Shown here: positions 1 to 5,493 of the stretch, one piece after another | Layout: each line of letters starts with the position of its first letter | Numbering within the stretch: position 1 is the first letter of the stretch | NCBI GenBank assembly: GCA_947174215.1 | Contig: CAMWIB010000080.1 | Location: forward strand, 1-5,665 | DNA: 5,665 nucleotides | Source of the DNA: an uncultured Clostridia bacterium | Lineage (GTDB): Bacteria; Bacillota; Clostridia; Christensenellales; CAG-917 | Direction: 5' to 3' | Made by a program: the position numbers and the translations under genes | The notes under the pieces: generated by a model | Seen by the model: the letters and a program-made list of their open reading frames with translations, nothing else | Told to the model about the DNA's origin: nothing | The model's database searches: none

Positions 1-23
1 ATTATATACGAATTTTAAGTAAT

Positions 24-37
24 TGCAAACGATTGCA
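24..37. promoter_or_regulatory. Small dyad (TGCAA-N4-TTGCA) upstream of pta
   Basis: The sequence TGCAA at 24-28 is matched by TTGCA at 33-37, a perfect 5-bp dyad with a 4-nt spacer. The same bases also read as two ATTGCAA copies (22-28 and 32-38) spaced 10 bp apart, one helical turn. It ends 9 bp before the pta Shine-Dalgarno sequence. Position and symmetry suggest an operator or a weak leader hairpin, but this is inference and no known regulator consensus was matched. A TATATA string at 3-8 could be part of a promoter -10, but its -35 region would lie outside the window. Confidence 0.25.
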
Positions 38-56
38 ATGACATTTAGGAGAGTAT

Positions 57-1058
57 ATGACTAAGTTTGTTGAAGATTTGATGTTAAGGGCGGCAAAGCT
101 CGGCAAGACTATCGCGCTTGCGGAGGGTTTTGATATCCGCGCGGCAAAGGCTGCGGAGATATTGACGAAGAAGGGCGTATGCAAGGTTGTGCTTATCGGA
201 AACGAAGAAGAAGCTAAGGCACAGTTTCCAGAGGTTGATTTTACGGGCGTTACGTTTGACGACCCAAAGACCAGCGTTCATACCGAGGAATATGCGGACA
301 CGCTGTACGAGCTTCGCAAGGCAAAGGGTATGACGCGTGAGCAGGCTCTTTCAATCGTGACAAACAATAATATGTTCTATGCGTGCGTAGCGTTGAAGCG
401 CGGCGACGTAGACGGCGTAGTGGGCGGCGCAGTGTTCAGTTCTGCCGACGTATCCCGCGCGGCGTTCCAAGTCATCAAGGCGGCTCCCGGCATAAGCTCC
501 GTTTCGAGCTGTTTCGTTATGGTTCCTCCCGAGGAGTTCAAGTACAAGAAGTATCCCGCATACATCTTCTCCGACTGCGCGGTCATTCCGTATCCGACGG
601 ATTCACAGCTTAAAGACATCGTTGTAGCGGCGGCGGACAGCGCAAAGAAGATTTGCCATATCGAGCCGAAGGTCGCTATGCTTTCATTCTCCACAAAGGG
701 CAGTGCAAAGCACGAGGCTGTCGAGAAGGTACAGTCGGCATACAATATGATAAAGGCGGAGCATCCCGAGATTTGCGTTGACGGAGAGCTTCAACTTGAC
801 GCGTCAATCGTGGACGCCGTTGCAAAGCAGAAGGCGGGCGATAGCCCCGTCGCGGGACAGGCGAACGTACTCGTGTTCCCCAACCTTGACGCAGGAAATA
901 TCGGCTACAAGCTTGCACAGCGCTTTGGCAATTGCATGGCGATTGGACCAATCATGCAAGGACTTGCACTTCCCGTCAACGACCTTAGCCGCGGATGCGT
1001 AGCAGAGGATATTGCCGCTGTTGCCGCAATAACGGCTTTGCAGGCTGTAAAAGAATAA
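57..1058 (+). CDS. pta: Phosphate acetyltransferase (phosphotransacetylase)
   Basis: This cytoplasmic enzyme converts acetyl-CoA and phosphate to acetyl-phosphate and CoA, the first step of acetate fermentation; acetate kinase next door does the second. The 333-residue product has the usual length of the short, single-domain form, without the N-terminal DRTGG/AAA regions of the long enterobacterial type. Recognisable family blocks are LAEGFDIRAAKAAEI (21-35), the GGAVFSSADVSRAAFQ stretch (123-138), MLSFSTKGSA (208-217), DGELQLDASI (242-251), NVLVFPNLDAGNIGYKL (270-286) and QGLALPVNDLSRGC (301-314). The start is set by AGGAG at 47-51, 5 nt before the ATG. The family also includes phosphate butyryltransferases, but the DGELQ and NLDAGNIGYK blocks and the adjoining ackA favour acetyl-CoA as substrate. 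In the N-terminal block, Phe24 and Ile27 stand where many homologues have acidic residues (PEGEDER-like); this is probably harmless variation. Confidence 0.96.
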   Translation: MTKFVEDLMLRAAKLGKTIALAEGFDIRAAKAAEILTKKGVCKVVLIGNEEEAKAQFPEVDFTGVTFDDPKTSVHTEEYADTLYELRKAKGMTREQALSIVTNNNMFYACVALKRGDVDGVVGGAVFSSADVSRAAFQVIKAAPGISSVSSCFVMVPPEEFKYKKYPAYIFSDCAVIPYPTDSQLKDIVVAAADSAKKICHIEPKVAMLSFSTKGSAKHEAVEKVQSAYNMIKAEHPEICVDGELQLDASIVDAVAKQKAGDSPVAGQANVLVFPNLDAGNIGYKLAQRFGNCMAIGPIMQGLALPVNDLSRGCVAEDIAAVAAITALQAVKE

Positions 1059-1073
1059 TTAAGTGAAAATCAA

Positions 1074-1099
1074 GCGCGCATAAATATTTGTATGCGCGC
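1074..1099 (+). other. GC-rich intercistronic hairpin between pta and ackA
   Basis: GCGCGCATA at 1074-1082 and TATGCGCGC at 1091-1099 form a perfect 9-bp stem with an 8-nt loop. No T-run follows (the next bases are AGATTGTAAAAAGG), so it is not an intrinsic terminator for the + strand. It lies between the pta stop and the ackA Shine-Dalgarno sequence, where it could protect the upstream mRNA end or set the relative expression of the two genes. It buries the upstream in-frame ATG at 1092, which supports the downstream start for ackA. Confidence 0.6.
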
Positions 1100-1121
1100 A
1101 GATTGTAAAAAGGAGATTATT

Positions 1122-2315
1122 ATGAAAATTTTGGTTATAAACGCAGGTAGCTCATCTCTCAAATATCAGCTCATCGATATGCAGACGGAAGAGGCTGTAC
1201 TCAAAGGCTTGTGCGAGCGTATCACCTTCGACGGCGGCGAACTCACTCAAAAAACCGCAGACGGAAGAAAGCTGAATATCAAAAAGAATATGAAGGACCA
1301 TAAGGAAGCGATTGAACTTGTCCTCAAAGCTATGGTTGACGAGCAGTACGGCGCGATTAAATCCACCGACGAGATTTCAGCAGTAGGACATCGCGTGCTT
1401 CACAGCGCAGAGGATTTCAGCGGCTCGGTGCTTATCGACGACGAGGTAATCCGTATCTGCGAAAAGAACGTAGAACTTGGACCTCTCCATATGCCCGGCA
1501 ACATCGCGTGCATCAAGAGCTGCCGCGAGGTTATGCCGAACGTACCTATGGTTGCAGTGTTCGATACGACCTTCCATAGCACTATGCCTGCAAAGGCGTA
1601 TATGTACGGCATTCCTTACTCCGTATACAATGAGTATAAGGTGAGAAGATACGGCTTCCACGGCACGTCCCACAAGTTCGTAAGCGAGGAAACCATAAAG
1701 CTTCTTGGAAATAAGAACAGCAAGATTATCGTGTGCCACCTCGGCAACGGCTCGTCCATATCCGCTGTAAAGGACGGAAAGTGCATGGATACGTCAATGG
1801 GCTTTACGCCGCTTGAAGGACTCGTTATGGGTACGCGTAGCGGTGACATTGACCCTGCGGCAGTGGACTACATCCGTCAGAAGCTCGGTATGAGCGCTGA
1901 GGAAACCGTGCAGTACCTCAACAAGAAGTGCGGTATGATGGGCGTAAGCGAGCTTAGCTCTGATATGCGCGACCTTGAAAAGGCGATTGGCGAGGGTGAC
2001 GAAAAGGCGAAGCTCGCAGTTGAAGTTGCGGCGTATCGCATTAAGAAATATATCGGCTCGTATGCGGCTGTTCTTAACGGCGTAGACGCGATAGTGTTCA
2101 CGGGCGGCATCGGCGAGCATAGCTCTTATATGCGCAAGCTCGTTATGAGCGATATGGAATATCTCGGTGTTGACTTCGACTTTGAGGCGAACAAGGATAA
2201 CGGCGACGGTGTGAAGGAGCTTTCCAAGCCCACGAGCAAGGTCAAGGTTCTTATCCTGCCCACAAACGAGGAGCTTTCAATCGCAAGAGAAACGAAGGCA
2301 ATCGCACTTGACTGA
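1122..2315 (+). CDS. ackA: Acetate kinase
   Basis: It transfers phosphate from acetyl-phosphate to ADP, giving acetate and ATP, and so completes the Pta-AckA pathway of substrate-level phosphorylation in the cytoplasm. The 397-residue product has the usual length and the ASKHA-fold motifs: NAGSSSLKYQL (7-17), GHRVLHS (89-95), FDTTFH (147-152), YGFHGTSH (177-184), HLGNGSS (206-212), GTRSGDIDP (237-245), FTGGIGEH (326-333) and the C-terminal TNEELSIARE (381-390). Residues matching the known catalytic or substrate-binding set of the Methanosarcina enzyme are present: Asn7, Arg91, His123, Asp148, His180, an Arg at 239 and Glu384. I chose the ATG at 1122 because AGGAG at 1111-1115 lies 6 nt before it and MKILVINAGSSS is the normal family N-terminus. 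An in-frame ATG at 1092 would add ten atypical residues and lies inside a hairpin. The gene is probably co-transcribed with pta, whose stop is 63 nt upstream, and is followed by a terminator. Confidence 0.97.
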   Translation: MKILVINAGSSSLKYQLIDMQTEEAVLKGLCERITFDGGELTQKTADGRKLNIKKNMKDHKEAIELVLKAMVDEQYGAIKSTDEISAVGHRVLHSAEDFSGSVLIDDEVIRICEKNVELGPLHMPGNIACIKSCREVMPNVPMVAVFDTTFHSTMPAKAYMYGIPYSVYNEYKVRRYGFHGTSHKFVSEETIKLLGNKNSKIIVCHLGNGSSISAVKDGKCMDTSMGFTPLEGLVMGTRSGDIDPAAVDYIRQKLGMSAEETVQYLNKKCGMMGVSELSSDMRDLEKAIGEGDEKAKLAVEVAAYRIKKYIGSYAAVLNGVDAIVFTGGIGEHSSYMRKLVMSDMEYLGVDFDFEANKDNGDGVKELSKPTSKVKVLILPTNEELSIARETKAIALD

Positions 2316-2344
2316 CAGTAAAATATAGCATTAACAAAATATAC

Positions 2345-2380
2345 AAAATCCCGCGCTTTATGAAACGGCGTGGGATTTTT
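2345..2380 (+). terminator. Intrinsic terminator after ackA
   Basis: AAAATCCCGCGC (2345-2356) pairs with GCGTGGGATTTT (2368-2379), with one G-T wobble, around a loop of about 11 nt. The stem runs into TTTTT (2376-2380). It begins 30 nt after the ackA stop and ends just before the next promoter, so it should close the pta-ackA unit. Confidence 0.85.
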
Positions 2381-2385
2381 CTCTG

Positions 2386-2414
2386 TTGACAGAGTATAAT
2401 ATGTGTTGTACAAT
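2386..2414 (+). promoter_or_regulatory. Sigma-A type promoter for the LURP-one-related gene
   Basis: A perfect -35 TTGACA (2386-2391) is followed after exactly 17 bp by TACAAT (2409-2414), which differs from the consensus -10 in one base. A TATAAT string at 2395-2400 lies inside the spacer and has no -35 at a proper distance, so it is probably not the -10. Transcription would start near 2421, giving a leader of about 60 nt that holds a stem-loop. Confidence 0.8.
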
Positions 2415-2426
2415 TTGTTTGATAAG

Positions 2427-2466
2427 CTATACGGCGAATGCAGAAGTAAATATTATCGCTGTATAG
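2427..2466 (+). promoter_or_regulatory. Leader stem-loop before the LURP-one-related gene
   Basis: CTATACGGCGA (2427-2437) and TCGCTGTATAG (2456-2466) pair over 11 bp, with one G-U wobble, around an 18-nt loop. The stem ends 2 nt before the Shine-Dalgarno sequence AGGGGGA (2469-2474 core). No T-run follows, so it is not a terminator. It would lie near the 5' end of the mRNA and could stabilise the transcript, affect ribosome access, or act as a DNA operator just downstream of the promoter. I did not recognise a known riboswitch class. Confidence 0.55.
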
Positions 2467-2479
2467 TAGGGGGAATATT

Positions 2480-2956
2480 ATGAAGGTTTACATCAAAAAC
2501 AAATTGATTTCCATTACGGGTAAATCATTTGTAACGGATATAAGCGGCAAATCGGTCTATAACGTCAAGGGCAGAGCGTTTAGTCCTACCAAGGTCAAAA
2601 AGGTATGTGCGCTTGACGGTAAATTGCTTTATAAGGTCAGAAACAGGTGGTTAAACATTATAATCCACAGTAGCTTTATATACGACGCCAATAACAAGCG
2701 CATTGCTAAGGTCAAAAACAGGTTCTTCTCACCCGGCTATGACATCGAAATTGACGGAGCCACGTACAGCATCGAAGGAAAGTGGTTCTCGTTTGAATCG
2801 AAAATAGTGAGAAACGGTCAGGTTATCGGAATTGTAAGAAGACAGTTGTCGTTGGTAAGTGACTCATTCGAGTTGGAAACTGATGAAGCAAATATGCCGT
2901 TTATGATAGCGTTTGTAATAGCTATGGACAATATTTGCGATAATGCCAGAAAATAG
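2480..2956 (+). CDS. LURP-one-related (tubby C-terminal-like fold) family protein
   Basis: This 158-residue protein fits the bacterial LURP-one-related / YxjI-like family, whose biochemical role in bacteria is not established. I see no signal peptide and no catalytic motif. The family pattern is a chain of short beta-strand pairs: MKVYIKNKLISITGKSFVTD (1-20), GKSVYNVKGRAFSP (23-36), DGKLLYKVRNRW (46-57), NKRIAKVKNRFFSPGYDI (72-89), the YSIEGKWFSFESKI region (96-109) and GQVIGIVRRQLS (113-124). A hydrophobic C-terminal helix, MPFMIAFVIAMDNI (139-152), follows; in tubby-like folds such a helix packs inside the beta-barrel, so I do not call it a membrane anchor. The ATG is supported by the GGGGGA sequence ending 5 nt upstream. 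The gene has its own promoter and leader hairpin and no strong terminator, so some readthrough into rpmF is possible. A link to acetate metabolism or ribosomes is not implied by the sequence. Confidence 0.85.
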   Translation: MKVYIKNKLISITGKSFVTDISGKSVYNVKGRAFSPTKVKKVCALDGKLLYKVRNRWLNIIIHSSFIYDANNKRIAKVKNRFFSPGYDIEIDGATYSIEGKWFSFESKIVRNGQVIGIVRRQLSLVSDSFELETDEANMPFMIAFVIAMDNICDNARK

Positions 2957-3036
2957 TAAATGAAATGTTTAATTTGCATTTCTAACTTGTTCAACGGTGA
3001 CTTGACAAAAAGCATTTCCCAACTTGCTAAAAACAT

Positions 3037-3065
3037 TTGACAAGCCAAGTATTATTTTATATACT
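3037..3065 (+). promoter_or_regulatory. Sigma-A type promoter for rpmF
   Basis: TTGACA (3037-3042), exactly 17 bp, then TATACT (3060-3065) gives a near-consensus promoter. Transcription would start near 3072, about 40 nt before rpmF. A second TTGACA (3002-3007) lies 35 bp upstream but has no good -10 partner. CTTGACAAA (3001-3009) and TTTGACAAG (3036-3044) form an inverted repeat with one mismatch, the right arm covering the -35. Confidence 0.8.
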
Positions 3066-3113
3066 AAATAGGCTGTAAAGTGAAAATTAGTTTAATATCG
3101 GAGGAGTGAATAT

Positions 3114-3299
3114 ATGGCAGTACCGAAAAATAAAATTTCCAAATCTAAGGGAAGGTCACGTTATGCAAACTGGAAGATAGCAACGCCGGGTCTTGCGGCT
3201 TGCCCTCAGTGCCACGAGTTGAAGAAGAACCACCAAGTATGCCCCAAGTGCGGCTACTATGATGGCGAGTTGGTTGTCAACAAAAAGAATGAGGACTAA
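3114..3299 (+). CDS. rpmF: 50S ribosomal protein bL32
   Basis: L32 is a small basic protein of the large ribosomal subunit. The 61-residue product has the family N-terminus MAVPKNKISKSKGR, the NWKIATPGL segment (19-27) and a zinc ribbon with two CPxC knuckles: Cys30, Cys33, Cys43 and Cys46. It is therefore the zinc-binding (C+) form, which in some bacteria is replaced by a cysteine-free paralogue under zinc starvation. The Shine-Dalgarno sequence GGAGGAG (3100-3106) lies 7 nt before the ATG and is the strongest in the window, as expected for a ribosomal protein gene. In many Firmicutes and Proteobacteria rpmF follows yceD and precedes plsX. Here plsX is next, but a terminator lies between, and no yceD is present upstream. 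Confidence 0.97.
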   Translation: MAVPKNKISKSKGRSRYANWKIATPGLAACPQCHELKKNHQVCPKCGYYDGELVVNKKNED

Positions 3300-3306
3300 T
3301 TGATAT

Positions 3307-3337
3307 AAAAAAGAGTGTTGTCTGACACTCTTTTTTT
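3307..3337 (+). terminator. Intrinsic terminator after rpmF
   Basis: AAAAAAGAGTGT (3307-3318) pairs with ACACTCTTTTTT (3325-3336) around a 6-nt loop, and the T-run continues to 3337. It begins 7 nt after the rpmF stop. Because the A-run on the left mirrors the T-run on the right, it could also act on the minus strand, although no minus-strand gene is seen here. It separates rpmF from plsX transcription. Confidence 0.9.
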
Positions 3338-3437
3338 ATACAATGCAAACCGAAGATTTGTAAGCATATGGAATAGAATTCAACCAAATATTCGTATGTT
3401 TGTATCATAGAATGCAATCGAGAATTTGCAGGTATAT
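3338..3437 (+). repeat. Imperfect direct repeat with dyads in the plsX leader
   Basis: Segments 3338-3369 and 3407-3437 align with 24 identical positions of 32 by eye, starting 69 bp apart. The shared core is AATGCAA, then CGA, then ATTTG, then ATAT. Each copy also has dyad symmetry: TGCAAA (3344-3349) with TTTGTA (3357-3362), and TGCAA (3413-3417) with TTGCA (3426-3430). One copy lies just after the rpmF terminator and the other just before the plsX Shine-Dalgarno sequence. It may be an operator pair or an old local duplication. It does not resemble the FapR operator that controls plsX in Bacillus. Confidence 0.5.
3379..3408 (+). promoter_or_regulatory. Weak candidate promoter for plsX-rnc
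   Basis: TTCAAC (3379-3384), an 18-bp spacer and TATCAT (3403-3408) give a plausible but weak sigma-A type promoter lying between the two leader repeats. A promoter is expected somewhere here because the rpmF terminator isolates plsX, but the exact one is uncertain. Confidence 0.3.
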
Positions 3438-3458
3438 TTATCATAATCGGAGATAAAA

Positions 3459-4493
3459 ATGAAAATAGTTGTAGACGCGATGGGTGGCGACTACGCGCCA
3501 AGCGAGGTCGTACTTGGTGCGGTTGACGCAACCGTACTCGATAAAGAAGTCGAGGTTGTACTTGTAGGCAAAAGCGCAGAGATTAGCGCGGTGCTTAACG
3601 AATGCGAGTATGACAAAAAGCGTATAGAGGTCGTGGACGCAAACGACGTCATAACTAATGACGAGAGTCCTACGATGGCGATAAAGCTGAAAAAGGACAG
3701 CTCGCTTGTAAAGGCATTTGAAAGACTTATGTCAGACGAGCGCGCGGGCGCGTTTGTGTCGGCAGGCTCGACGGGCGCGGTGCTTGCGGGCGCGTTTATG
3801 AAGGTTGGCAGAATAAAGGGCGTTTCCCGTCCCGCACTTGCTCCCGTGCTTCCTACGCTTACCGGAAACGGTATGGTGCTTTGCGATTGCGGTGCAAACG
3901 TAGATTGCAAGCCTCTCAACCTGTTGCATTTTGCAATTATGGCTTCGTCATATGCGCAGGCAATGCTCGGCGTTGAAAAGCCGCGCGTGGGCTTGCTCAA
4001 CAACGGAGTAGAGGCGCACAAAGGCAACGAACTTAGCAAAGAAGCGTACGAACTTTTGAGCGCGAGCAACGATATAAATTTCGTAGGCAACTGTGAGGCG
4101 CGCGATATGTTGACGGGCGAGTTTGACGTTGTGGTATCGGACGGCTTTGCGGGTAACGTTGCACTTAAAACCGCGGAAGGTACGGCAAACCTCTTGCTTA
4201 AACTTATAAAGCAGGGCGTATACAGCGGCGGACTCAAAACGAAGCTCGGTGCGGTTATGCTCAAATCCGTATTCAAGGACGTCAAGAAAAAGCTTGACTT
4301 CAACGCCGTTGGCGGTGCGTGCTTCCTTGGCATAAACAAGGTGATAGTCAAGGCTCACGGCGCGTCAAAGCGCGGAGCAATATCCGCAAGCATTTTGCAG
4401 GCGCAGGACCTTGCTAAAAAGAACGTATGCGAAAAGATTCGTGAGGGTGTGACTGCGGCAAACGCAAGACAAGCGGAAAGCGCGGAAGAGTAA
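3459..4493 (+). CDS. plsX: Phosphate acyltransferase PlsX
   Basis: PlsX makes acyl-phosphate from acyl-ACP and phosphate; PlsY then uses it to acylate glycerol-3-phosphate, starting phospholipid synthesis. It is a soluble, membrane-associated enzyme. The 344-residue length is normal. Family features are the N-terminal DAMGGDYAP (6-14), SAGSTGAVLAGAF (101-113), LCDCGANVDCKP (141-152), GNCEARDM (210-217), DVVVSDGFAGNVALKTAEG (223-241), and GGACFLGINKVIVKAHGAS (285-303). The fold is distantly related to phosphotransacetylase. The start is supported by GGAGA (3449-3453), 5 nt before the ATG. It is the first gene of a unit with rnc. In many relatives acpP, which encodes the acyl carrier of its substrate, follows directly; here it does not. 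The stop codon lies inside the first unit of a 27-bp tandem repeat. The last residues (ARQAESAEE) are a non-conserved tail. Confidence 0.96.
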   Translation: MKIVVDAMGGDYAPSEVVLGAVDATVLDKEVEVVLVGKSAEISAVLNECEYDKKRIEVVDANDVITNDESPTMAIKLKKDSSLVKAFERLMSDERAGAFVSAGSTGAVLAGAFMKVGRIKGVSRPALAPVLPTLTGNGMVLCDCGANVDCKPLNLLHFAIMASSYAQAMLGVEKPRVGLLNNGVEAHKGNELSKEAYELLSASNDINFVGNCEARDMLTGEFDVVVSDGFAGNVALKTAEGTANLLLKLIKQGVYSGGLKTKLGAVMLKSVFKDVKKKLDFNAVGGACFLGINKVIVKAHGASKRGAISASILQAQDLAKKNVCEKIREGVTAANARQAESAEE

Positions 4494-4539
4494 GCAGGAT
4501 TTGCGAGAGCGTAAGAGTAAGCAGGATTTGCGAGAGCGG
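4486..4539 (+). repeat. 27-bp tandem duplication across the plsX stop codon
   Basis: Unit 1 (4486-4512) and unit 2 (4513-4539) match at 26 of 27 positions; only the last base differs (T against G). The unit begins AAGAGTAAGCAGGATTTGCG. The first unit contains the final plsX codons and the TAA stop. The unit length is a multiple of three, so the second unit also holds in-frame TAA codons after the real stop. The high identity in non-coding DNA suggests a recent slippage or repair event. Confidence 0.85.
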
Positions 4540-4568
4540 AAGGTTATTTATTAACGAGCTAAAATAAA

Positions 4569-5315
4569 TTGAATAAACCAAGCAAGAAGAATAGGCTGAA
4601 AAAGCCAACGGACGAAACAAGCACGTATAAAATGGACACTAAGATAATTGCCGAGATTGAAAATAAGATAGGATACATCTTTAAGGATAAGCGTATGCTT
4701 GTGCGTGCGTTTACGCATAGCTCGGCAAGTAAGGACGCGCTTAGCAACTACGAGTCGTTGGAGTTCCTTGGGGATAGCATACTTGATTTTATCGTTGCAA
4801 AGAGGCTTATGCTTGAAAATCCGAATGCGCACGAGGGCGTTTTGACTCACCGTAGAGCGGAGATAGTTTCGCAAGAGCCGCTTGAAAAAGCTGTTGAAAT
4901 GCTGAAAATATCCAAGTATCTCATTGTCGGCAAGGGTGAAAAGGTTGCGCAGATTACAAATCACACGAAGGTGCAATCAAACTTGTACGAGGCAATAGTC
5001 GGTGCGATATACCTTGATAGCAAGAGCGTTGATGAAGCGGAAAAGTTTATTCTTGCCACGCTTAAACACCACTTTGACGGCAGTGTGAAGCACGCTGAGG
5101 AGCGCGACTATAAGACCGAACTCAACGAGTTTGCAACGCGCCACAAGCTACAAGTCGAGTACGTAGAGGTTGAGAAGAGCGGAAGCCCGCACGACCCGAC
5201 GTTTGTGATGGACGTAAAAATAGACGGAGTTACGAGCGGTAGAGGGAAGGGCAAAAACAAGAGAAGCGCACAGCAAGCCGCGGCACAGGTCGCACTCAAA
5301 CATATAAACGGTTGA
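4569..5315 (+). CDS. rnc: Ribonuclease III
   Basis: RNase III cuts double-stranded RNA as a homodimer, including the 16S/23S precursor stems and structured mRNAs. The 248-residue product has the nuclease domain (about 25-170) with the signature YESLEFLGDSILDF (61-74), then a double-stranded RNA-binding domain (about 180-246) with DYKTELNEFA (180-189) and GKGKNKRSAQQAAAQ (226-240). Compared by eye with the E. coli enzyme, Glu62, Glu65, Asp69, Glu89 and Glu141 match E38, E41, D45, E65 and E117, but the position of metal ligand D114 is Asn138. The start is uncertain. The TTG at 4569 is the first possible one after an in-frame stop at 4560 and gives a 21-residue lysine-rich extension, as some Firmicute enzymes have. 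The ATG at 4632 gives 227 residues and starts just before the conserved domain. Neither has a strong Shine-Dalgarno sequence. It probably shares a transcript with plsX, 75 nt upstream. Confidence 0.94.
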   Translation: MNKPSKKNRLKKPTDETSTYKMDTKIIAEIENKIGYIFKDKRMLVRAFTHSSASKDALSNYESLEFLGDSILDFIVAKRLMLENPNAHEGVLTHRRAEIVSQEPLEKAVEMLKISKYLIVGKGEKVAQITNHTKVQSNLYEAIVGAIYLDSKSVDEAEKFILATLKHHFDGSVKHAEERDYKTELNEFATRHKLQVEYVEVEKSGSPHDPTFVMDVKIDGVTSGRGKGKNKRSAQQAAAQVALKHING

Positions 5316-5421
5316 AATATAATTCGATAGATTGGTTGAGTGATAAGCCGAAAAATTAGCTGTGTTTGCTGATAGCTGTTCAATAGATGGATAAGCTGGC
5401 AGATAATACGTTTATAACTTA

Positions 5422-5456
5422 GGCAGATATGCGATATGCGTATCTGTCGATTTTTT
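5422..5456 (+). terminator. Intrinsic terminator after rnc
   Basis: GGCAGATATGC (5422-5432) pairs with GCGTATCTGTC (5438-5448) over 11 bp, with two G-T wobbles, around a 5-nt loop (GATAT). After GA comes TTTTTT (5451-5456). It should end the plsX-rnc transcript about 105 nt after the rnc stop. Confidence 0.75.
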
Positions 5457-5493
5457 ATATATTATCTGAAAAGGTATAAATTCTTATAAATAA

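Noticed and set aside
1794..2120. Minus-strand open frames inside ackA, and similar ones inside pta and rnc
   Set aside because: They are shadows of well-supported genes, with no ribosome-binding site and no recognisable protein features.
2395..2400. TATAAT as the -10 box of the LURP-one-related gene
   Set aside because: It begins only 3 bp after TTGACA and no -35 box lies 16-18 bp upstream; TACAAT at 2409 is correctly spaced.
2962..2982. Hairpin after the LURP-one-related gene (GAAATG...CATTTC) as a terminator
   Set aside because: The stem is only 6 AT-rich base pairs with a 9-nt loop and no T-run follows.
3338..3458. FapR operator or a known riboswitch in the plsX leader
   Set aside because: No resemblance to the FapR consensus and no recognisable conserved riboswitch core was found by eye.
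3491..4351. A 286-codon open frame on the minus strand within plsX
   Set aside because: It lies wholly opposite plsX, has a low-complexity Ser/Thr/Pro-rich translation with no family resemblance, and is explained by the codon use of the real gene.
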